From Bemisia tabaci (taxonomy: Eukaryota > Arthropoda > Insecta > Hemiptera > Aleyrodidae): DNA of 64,000 nucleotides. The position numbers and the translations under genes were made by a program. Shown here one piece after another: positions 58,048 to 64,000 of the stretch. Location of the stretch: assembly GCF_918797505.1 (NCBI RefSeq), contig NC_092797.1:53418157-53482156 (forward strand), given 5' to 3'. The notes under the pieces were generated by a model. The model searched no databases. It worked only from the letters and a program-made list of their open reading frames with translations, and was not told where the DNA came from. Numbering within the stretch: position 1 is the first letter of the stretch; each line of letters starts with the position of its first letter.

Positions 58048-58644
58048 CCGACTTTCAATCCCCAAGAAGAGCCCTTTGGCTAAAAAGATGGAAATTTTTG
58101 GTCTTTTATTGGTGCGACATGAACGTCTGGCAAGTTGCGTATTTTCCGAAGGAAAACAGCTCGTTTCGAAACAAAAAAGAATTCCTGCCTATCTTTTCAA
58201 TATGAAGAGAGGGGGGAATTTTAAAGACTAAAAATAAATATACGTTTGCATATTTTGGGATTTCTTTACTCAATGCTTTCAAAATCCCTGTGATGTGACC
58301 ACTCCTGACAGCATGGATACCTAATGCAGATTTTAGGTTCTATGATCGTAAGTGAAAATTAATAGATACAAATTTTCAGACATCAAAACACTGAAGTACA
58401 ATTAGAATAGTCTGGAGCCTACCCAAAGAAAAATGGGAGATGAAGGGGGGAGTCATCAAGTAAGTGGTTTGGTCTACTGTTGAGGGGGTTGATTGGTCTT
58501 GATGAATCTGGATCCTTTAAAAAAGCTCCTGTTCAACATTGCAAGCCTTGAAGAATAGACCAGAACAGTCACACAACATCTCCTCTCAAGATATTTCCCC
58601 TGATCGCCAGTTTCATGGCAAGGACTATAGAGAGGAAGGTATAG

Positions 58645-58880
58645 TACCAATGGCCAAAGTGTAAAACCACGTATCTCCATTACAGGGTTTCAAAATTTCT
58701 GCTCATACTTCATTTTTTTGAAAAAACAAACCAACTTGGGATATTAAAACTTAAACATATTAATGTGTTGGAAACCAAGGAATTACGTTGACAATTCTCG
58801 AACCAAAAGCATTAACTATGACAGGAAGTCTGCAACGTCACAAACGGAGATCCGTGGTTTCACCGATTCGTCATCGATAT
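58645..58880. mobile_element. family H MITE, copy H6
   Basis: Starts ATGGCCAAAGTGTAAAACC and ends CGATTCGTCATCGATAT. It includes GACAGGAAGTCTGCAACG. Confidence 0.75.
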
Positions 58881-60256
58881 GGAGGTGGAACAGATCAAAA
58901 TTTCCATGAATAAGCCGAAATTTTTCTTTATTTGTTACAAAAAGTAAAAGAAACAATTCAAGAAACCAGTTCACAATTCTTTTGACAATTAGATGTAGTG
59001 AGCAAACCTAACAGAAACGAAAACGAGAAAAATGTAAAAATCAACAATTTTAATACAGTAAAATAAGATACTTTACCAATGCTACGTAGTTGTCTAACGG
59101 GGGAACAAAAAAAAAGGAACCAACAATTTTCAGCACGAAAATTGTCGTAAAAAATCAAGCTAAAATGAATCCATCGTATGAAAATAAAGCGATCAGCAAA
59201 ATCAATAGACAAAGCAGAATCTAGTCATCACTGAATGGAGCTCTTAATGATACTGGAACGAGGAGGCTATTAATTAACAATTCGAATATAAAACATTAAG
59301 TTGTGAATAATCTAACTAAAAAGGCAACACGGATCCTTAGACAAATTTAAAAACAGAGGTTGTAAAAAGGCAGTAATCAAAATTTCCAACGAGTCCTACA
59401 CATTCCTGATCCTTACTCATACGCAGATTTTAAGATAGTTAAAAAGAGGATCATGCATCTTAGACATGCTTTTTGCAGTTTCACTGGTGAAAACTCGAAA
59501 TTAAAAAACTTAAAAAGTACATAAGAGCTTATTACAACCATTTCCTAGTGAAAATATGATGACATGCATCTAGCTGAGATTGCACCCATTGTACTCTTAT
59601 TTGCTGTTCTACAGAAAGTTTGTTGGTACGAAACTACAAAATTTTGCATCTATAAGGCTATTGAGCTTAAGCTCAAATTGATTTTACTTAAAAATTTATG
59701 CTTGACTTTTTCAACAAAACATCCACATTGGAATTGAAGATGACGACTAAATAAATTAAATAGAGGAAAATTTTCTTTCAGATTTTTTAAAAAAAAAGAG
59801 AATTTTTTTTTTCATGCGGTCCACAATTTCTTTCTTTCTTTAAACAGGCTCTAAAAGTTGATTTTTTTTAATATTGGTCGGACTTAAAAGCTGAGGTGCT
59901 AAAATTAAAATTCTAAAATGAAATTATGCAAACATAAAACAATGAAAGGTTAAGTCTTGATTGAGTAAAACGATAATTACATAAAAATTAAGAACAGAAT
60001 ACAAAGAGTCTTATAATAAACTGAAAGTACGGGCATTTTGACATAATCAAATTGACTCTTTTTGCAGATAACTAAAGGAAAAGGAATCGATTTGGAAGGA
60101 ATAACACAGTTTTCGAGTTCTTCAGAGCTGCATTGAAATCCCTGGAAATAATTAAATGTTTAAAAAATCTCCGCTATGCCTGTTTCCATTTTCAAAATGT
60201 TTTCAATTGATAGCTTTACATAATTAAAAAGATTTTTGTTTCTTCATTTTTTTCAG
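58881..60256. other. very AT-rich stretch upstream of the YwrD-type gene
   Basis: No repeat family member or coding signal seen. It could contain the promoter of the downstream gene, but I cannot place it. Confidence 0.35.
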
Positions 60257-62276
60257 ACAAAGATAGAAAATAACAAACCGTAAAATTGCTCAAGATATTC
60301 TTCTGTTTTATGAGGAAAAGAAGCAAGTAAGTATACACCAGGAGCCAGTGAAGCATACAACTTCCCAAAACGCAGTTGTTGGATTTACTACTAGTAACAT
60401 ATTACCATTACCATCATTTGCAGTCTTCTACTTTTTCCGTTTCTTGGCAGGTTCCTGAAAAAACAAAACACTGGTTAGCTCATATCATAATGATGTCAAC
60501 TGAACTACTTTTTACATCAGACCTCATAAATGAGCAAGTAATACATATGTGCGGAAACATTTTTTTATTTGTAAACTTATCTTTCAATTCGATGGTAATT
60601 TTAAATGTAGGTCATTCGAGCCTAATTATTTTAGCACTTTATTCTCAAGGCATTTTTGCAAAACTTTCCTGCATTATTCTTGTTCATGCTTATCTCTGCT
60701 TGCAAAATTGCAGATTTCCTGTCATACTTTATTTTTTCTTCGGAAAACTAGTCAACGTAATCTCATGAAAACTTCCTTGATTTTTCTCCTCTGTTTGCAG
60801 AATGTTCTGTATAATTTCAAGTTATTAAGTTGATGTGTTTTCTCTTGGAAAAATAAACTAGAAGCAGACGTTTTGAAAGATCACAATGGAAATACGTGGT
60901 TTTGCACTTTGATCATCCACATAATAATAATAATAAATTATTCGTTATAAATGTTCAATCGGGCAAACAAATGCATCAACAATGTGTTTCTTAATCTTAA
61001 ACAAAGAAACAAATGAGTTCCTTATTACTATATTTTTAAACCAGAACTAATTTTACTAATCTGTGAGTTGATTAATCGAATAAAATGTCTTATCAATTAA
61101 ATAGTTTATATAATAGTTAGATATGCTATCTTCATTTTGACATGAAATTCAGGAGTAGCCTGTTGTAATATGATTAAAAGCTCAAGCTGAAATGTGGAAT
61201 GTATTTTCTACCTGTCTACTTAAAGATAATTTTGGCAATGTTGATGAATAAATTTGCATGATAATAAAGAAAAAAAAGTATTAATGACTGAAACAGAGTT
61301 CCATTATCTCAGCCAGATAATACACTTCCTTCGTGGCAGTGTGAAATTCACGAAAACAGGGTTCCAGTTTTCTTGCAAGTTTTGGTAAGAAATGAATATC
61401 TGTCTAGTCTTACATTCTCTTAACTTTCAAATGCACCCATTCAGACAGGTATTTTTTACTTTTTTTACTTTCCCGTTTATTTACTTACAGTAATTAAAAC
61501 GTTAATCATTTTTTTTATATACTACTAAAGGGTGTTTACAGGCAAGAAATAAATCTCTGACTTTCCCAGGTTTTCCCGGGCCAAAATAATTTAAATTCTC
61601 TGACTGTCTACATAGACCATTTGATTGCTTAGAAATAAAATTTAAACATTTTTTACATCAATTTTACTGCAAATGACGAAGATATGTAAAGTAGTATTGT
61701 TCAAGTATCGATAATTCAATTGGTCTGTTTGGAGTGTGACTCAGAGTCGATCTCAAGATTTTTCAAATTTCTAATCTTTTTCATAAAATTCTGTGACTTT
61801 TCCCTGATTTTACTGACCCTATGGAAGTCCCTACCAATTCCTGGTTTTCCAGACCTATAGACAACCAACTACTTTCTCCCTCAAAACTAAGACTTATCAT
61901 TCATATGTTTAATTATTCTTCTCTATTTATTTTTCTCTTTTTGCAGAAAAAAGGATACATGCTTTGATACATGCTCACATAAAAAAACTCGGTTAGAATG
62001 CTAAGTGCTGTTGACTGCACTTCAGAGATCAAAACAATACAGAAAGACCAAGGTAACGTAATAACTTTCAAAATAACATTAGTCCTGTTTCAAATCAAAT
62101 AGAAAAGCAAGAGCATGTAGCACAAGTGAAAATACAAACAATATTATTACTGCATTTTTCACTTGACAAACATCTACCAAAAAACAAATATATGAATGGG
62201 ATTGGATACTGATGTAGAAGTAGCAAAAAATCACAGCCTCGTTTTTGTCACCTGATATTATTTTAAACCTGGAAGA
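60257..62276 (+). other. possible 5' UTR exons and introns of the YwrD-type gene
   Basis: Good splice-site candidates precede the coding exon. A pyrimidine tract ending TTTTTCAG closes at 60256. The 70 bases that follow end at a strong GTAAGT donor (60327). Another acceptor, CTCTTTTTGCAG, closes at 61946, and 330 bases of untranslated sequence then lead to the ATG. A further acceptor (GTTTCTTGGCAG, closing at 60450) and a GTAATA donor (60538) bracket an open stretch, so alternative exons are possible. A donor-like AAG/GTAACG at about 62053 could also begin a small intron. An H-family fragment lies at 60714-60918 within the presumed intron. These are pattern matches only. Confidence 0.3.
60714..60918. 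mobile_element. family H MITE fragment in the presumed intron of the YwrD-type gene
   Basis: TTCCTGTCATACTTTATTTT on the left and GGAAATACGTGGTTTTGCAC on the right match family H. Much of the 130-codon frame at 60376-60768 is explained by this repeat. Confidence 0.6.
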
Positions 62277-64000
62277 ATGCCTCTTTTAACAACTGCGATA
62301 AATCCAGACAAAGTGAATTGCTTTTCCTCGAGACGATCAGTCGTTCATTCTGCGAAGGGAATCATTGCGAGTTCACAACCGCTAGCTACAGCATGTGGAT
62401 TGGAAATACTCCGTAAAGGCGGCAACTGTGCTGATGCTGCGGTCGCTGTAGCCGCTGGCCTAAGCCTCACTGAGCCTGGAAATACTGGTCTTGGGGGTGA
62501 CATGTTTTGCCTCTTCTATAATGCCAAAACCAGGAGTGTTCACTCGCTAAATGGTAGTGGCAGAGCAGGGGCGATGAGTACTCTTGAGGCTATCCGGAAG
62601 GAACTTGGGTTACTGGATGGTCAGGTTGGAGAGATTCCCCAACGGTCTGTTCATGCTGTAACAGTTCCTGGAACGGCTGCTGGCTGGGTTGATACCGTCA
62701 AGAAATTTGGTAGTGGCAAAGTAAGGTTCGAGGAAATCTTAGAGCCAGCCATTAAACTTGGCGAAGAGGGTTTCCCGGTGAGTGAATTTGCAGCAGCCTT
62801 ATGGAGAAAACATGAAGACTTACTGAAGTGCGCTTCACCCAATGGCTACGAGTTGCTTAAGAAAGATCCCTTGGCAAAAGATGGTTGCCGAGCACCATAT
62901 GAAGGAGAAATCATGACAAATCCAACTTTGGCAAACACATTCAGACAGCTTGCAAAGCACGGGAAAGCAGGCTTTTATACAGGGCCTGTAGCACAGGAGC
63001 TGGTCAAGGTAGTTCGAAATCTCGGCGGTTACCTCACACATGATGATCTCAGGCATCACATGGAAACAGGCACCGAGGAAACAGAACCGATCAAATTCAA
63101 CTTCAAGGCACCTGATGTTGTTGAAATCCACGGACAGCATATGTCGGACAAATCGAGAGAGGGCGTTGACGTCTGGGTGCATCCACCAAACAGTCAGGGC
63201 ATCGTTTCTCTGATGGCTCTTGGGATTATTGAAGAACTACAGAGGTCTGGAAGGGTCTCAAACTTCTCCTTGGAAGAACATAATTCTGCTCGGTATCTTC
63301 ACGTTTTAATCGAAGCACTTCGAATTGCTTTCTGTGACGCAGAATATGTGTCTGATCCAAATTCTTCCAAAATACCTTTCCAAAACTTGCTCAATTCGGA
63401 ATACCTTGCTCAGCGAGCAAAACTGTTCTCGTCAGAAAAAGCTGCCAACTTATTTCCCCGCGGCATACTAGATCATCACTCCAGTGATACTGTCTATTTC
63501 GCTGTCACTGACAGTGATGGCAATGGTATAAGCTTCATAAACAGTAATTGTAACTACTTTGGCACAGGTATTGTCCCAAAAGGGTGCGGATTCTTGTTGC
63601 ACAATAGAGGAATATCGTTCAAGCTGCAGCCATCAAACCATCCAAACATCTTAGCACCGAGGAAAAGACCATATCACACAAACATTCCAGCTCTTGTGAC
63701 TAACACAAGCGATCAGAGTTTACATTCTGTTTTTGGAATTATGGGTGGGTTCATGCAGCCACAAGGTCAAGTGCAATTACTCTTGAATCAACTCGTCTTC
63801 CAGCTTGATCCGCAGGCTGCACTTGACTCGCCTCGCTTCTGCATCGAATATTGTAAGATGCCCATCAATGGCCGATATTACGACACAGTTTACCTCGAGG
63901 ATGGATTCACTACAGAGACCGTTGAGGAACTTTCGCAACTAGGTCACAAAGTGGAAGTACTGAAAGGGAAATCAGAAGATTTCTGTGGTATGGGTCAAAT
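62277..64000 (+). CDS. YwrD-type gamma-glutamyltransferase (glutathione hydrolase-like), 3' end beyond window
   Basis: An uninterrupted frame of 574 codons runs from ATG 62277 to the window edge. It fits the gamma-glutamyltransferase family (G_glu_transpept, Ntn-hydrolase fold), closest in motif style to the YwrD group. Family members self-cleave before a threonine and then hydrolyse or transfer the gamma-glutamyl group of glutathione-like substrates. Visible motifs are GNTGLGGDMF (about residues 72-81), GSGRAG with the likely substrate-binding Arg96, the candidate nucleophile Thr405 in SSDTVYFAVTDSDGN, NSNCNYFGTGIVPKG just after it, the oxyanion-type GG at 490-491 in MGGFMQPQGQVQ, and LDSPRF. 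An in-frame TGA 24 bases upstream supports this ATG. There is no signal peptide, so a cytosolic enzyme is likely. The large domain before Thr405 is longer than I recall for bacterial YwrD. By family length only the last few dozen residues should be missing. No intron interrupts the visible frame, which fits an acquired or retrocopied gene but does not prove either. Confidence 0.93.
   Translation, partial: MPLLTTAINPDKVNCFSSRRSVVHSAKGIIASSQPLATACGLEILRKGGNCADAAVAVAAGLSLTEPGNTGLGGDMFCLFYNAKTRSVHSLNGSGRAGAMSTLEAIRKELGLLDGQVGEIPQRSVHAVTVPGTAAGWVDTVKKFGSGKVRFEEILEPAIKLGEEGFPVSEFAAALWRKHEDLLKCASPNGYELLKKDPLAKDGCRAPYEGEIMTNPTLANTFRQLAKHGKAGFYTGPVAQELVKVVRNLGGYLTHDDLRHHMETGTEETEPIKFNFKAPDVVEIHGQHMSDKSREGVDVWVHPPNSQGIVSLMALGIIEELQRSGRVSNFSLEEHNSARYLHVLIEALRIAFCDAEYVSDPNSSKIPFQNLLNSEYLAQRAKLFSSEKAANLFPRGILDHHSSDTVYFAVTDSDGNGISFINSNCNYFGTGIVPKGCGFLLHNRGISFKLQPSNHPNILAPRKRPYHTNIPALVTNTSDQSLHSVFGIMGGFMQPQGQVQLLLNQLVFQLDPQAALDSPRFCIEYCKMPINGRYYDTVYLEDGFTTETVEELSQLGHKVEVLKGKSEDFCGMGQ

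Overview
This window looks like nuclear DNA of an insect. It is AT-rich, has almost no long open frames in its first 62 kb, carries microsatellites and poly-A/poly-C runs, and is packed with short inverted-repeat transposons (MITEs) nested inside one another. A sap-feeding hemipteran, perhaps the whitefly Bemisia tabaci, is my best guess from the repeat style and from the one clear gene. That is inference, not proof.

The only gene I am confident of starts at 62277 on the + strand and is still open at the window edge. It encodes a gamma-glutamyltransferase of the YwrD type (an Ntn-hydrolase) in a single exon of at least 574 codons. Likely 5' UTR splice sites lie up to about 2 kb upstream. Weaker coding evidence comprises a possible signal-peptide first exon on the minus strand (52770-52803), a possible first exon on the plus strand (39608-39670), a decayed coding stretch near 45.0-46.1 kb, and a fragment resembling mitochondrial atp6 (a possible NUMT) at about 56.88-57.12 kb.

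The rest is transposon sediment. At least eight short-element families recur. They are: A (4-bp target duplication, ends CTGCCGTGCTAAGG), B (3-bp CTG duplication, ends CGGGCTGATTATT), C/J/K and CATAGAG elements (8-bp duplications, hAT-like), D (ends CGCACAGTGGATCGAG), E (ends GGCGGATCCAGC), F (ends CACTGRAAAAA, TA duplication), G (ends TGGACGTATTTATGC), H (ends CGACGGTG or CGATGGC, flanked by ATAT), plus I, M, O, P and Q. Seven nested insertions give a relative order of activity and show the empty target sites directly.

The most unusual object is a 2,061-bp composite element at 21897-23957. It has apparently perfect 85-bp terminal inverted repeats and a TAA target duplication inside a family A copy. 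It carries a 44/45-bp tandem array and a second, internal palindrome with arms of about 380 bp, each arm holding a tRNA-like pol III promoter aimed at the other. I see no transposase in it. No rRNA, functional tRNA, CRISPR or bacterial operon features were found.
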